Assembly (NCBI GenBank): GCA_029204225.1
Contig: CM055095.1
Location: 54,897,612-54,961,611, forward strand
Direction of reading: 5' to 3'
DNA length: 64,000 bases
Source of the DNA: Diphasiastrum complanatum
Lineage: Eukaryota; Streptophyta; Lycopodiopsida; Lycopodiales; Lycopodiaceae
In this document: positions 63,974 through 64,000 of the stretch, piece by piece
Layout: each line of letters opens with the position of its first letter
Numbering within the stretch: position 1 is the first letter of the stretch
The notes under the pieces: generated by a model
Told to the model about the DNA's origin: nothing
The model's database searches: none
Seen by the model: the letters and a program-made list of their open reading frames with translations, nothing else
Made by a program: the position numbers and the translations under genes

Positions 63974-64000
63974 CGAGAGAGAGAGAGAGAGAGAGAGAGA
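63974..64000. repeat. (GA)n microsatellite at window end
   Basis: About 13 GA units reaching the end of the window; the full length is not visible. Confidence 0.9.

Overview
This window looks like nuclear DNA of a land plant, probably a vascular plant with a large, repeat-rich genome. It is AT-rich, has no operon structure, and is mostly LTR retrotransposons of the Ty1/copia type. These use the initiator-tRNA-Met type primer site TGGTATCAGAGC and are nested and broken in the way seen in plant intergenic DNA. I cannot name the species. Only two host-gene signals stand out. One is an apparently intact three-exon gene of the COR27/COR28 cold- and clock-regulated family (minus strand, 11431-10244) with a pair of evening elements upstream. 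The other is a short first-exon-like piece of an RBBP6/PQT3-like DWNN-domain gene (minus strand, 31541-31335).

Layout. 1-617: start of a decayed copia element (primer site, gag). 799-7504, minus: decayed Ty3/gypsy pol (RT, RNase H, integrase), followed on the same strand by a decayed reading frame of about 980 codons that I do not recognise. 7505-10243: non-coding DNA with two inverted repeats and a tandem duplication. 10244-12460: the COR27-like gene and its upstream region. 12500-16200: microsatellites and featureless DNA. 16205-26735: a decayed minus-strand copia (B) whose leader was hit by a young, ORF-intact plus-strand copia (A; 20251-26133, target duplication GTTTC). 26740-28650: a gag relic (C) carrying a 950-bp TTAA-flanked element with internal repeats. 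28650-34081: intergenic DNA with the DWNN fragment and a short telomere-type repeat. 34082-35600, minus, and 35624-39551, plus: copia relics. 39551-47534, minus: a copia relic (G) split by a 5.35-kb non-autonomous LTR element (40198-45551) whose LTRs end in AG...CT. 47551-48426: second, inverted copy of the TTAA element. 48431-53125: mostly featureless. 53126-57110: a plus-strand copia fragment interrupted by a minus-strand copia (F) that has lost its integrase. 57969-63771, minus: a nearly complete copia (D) with both LTRs and GTTAG duplications but four lesions in the polyprotein.

In function, almost everything is transposable-element machinery: gag packages RNA, protease matures the polyprotein, RT/RNase H copies the RNA and integrase inserts the DNA. 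Only element A keeps a full uninterrupted gag-pol. The COR27-like gene is the one locus that looks like a working host gene. Its evening elements, a DRE core and an ABRE-type site fit cold and circadian control.

The most unusual items are the TTAA-flanked repeat-bearing element (two copies), the AG...CT LTR element, the young copia whose 5' LTR end and primer site are missing, stop codons supplied by the LTR terminus, the integrase-deleted copia, and the long unidentified frame behind the gypsy pol.
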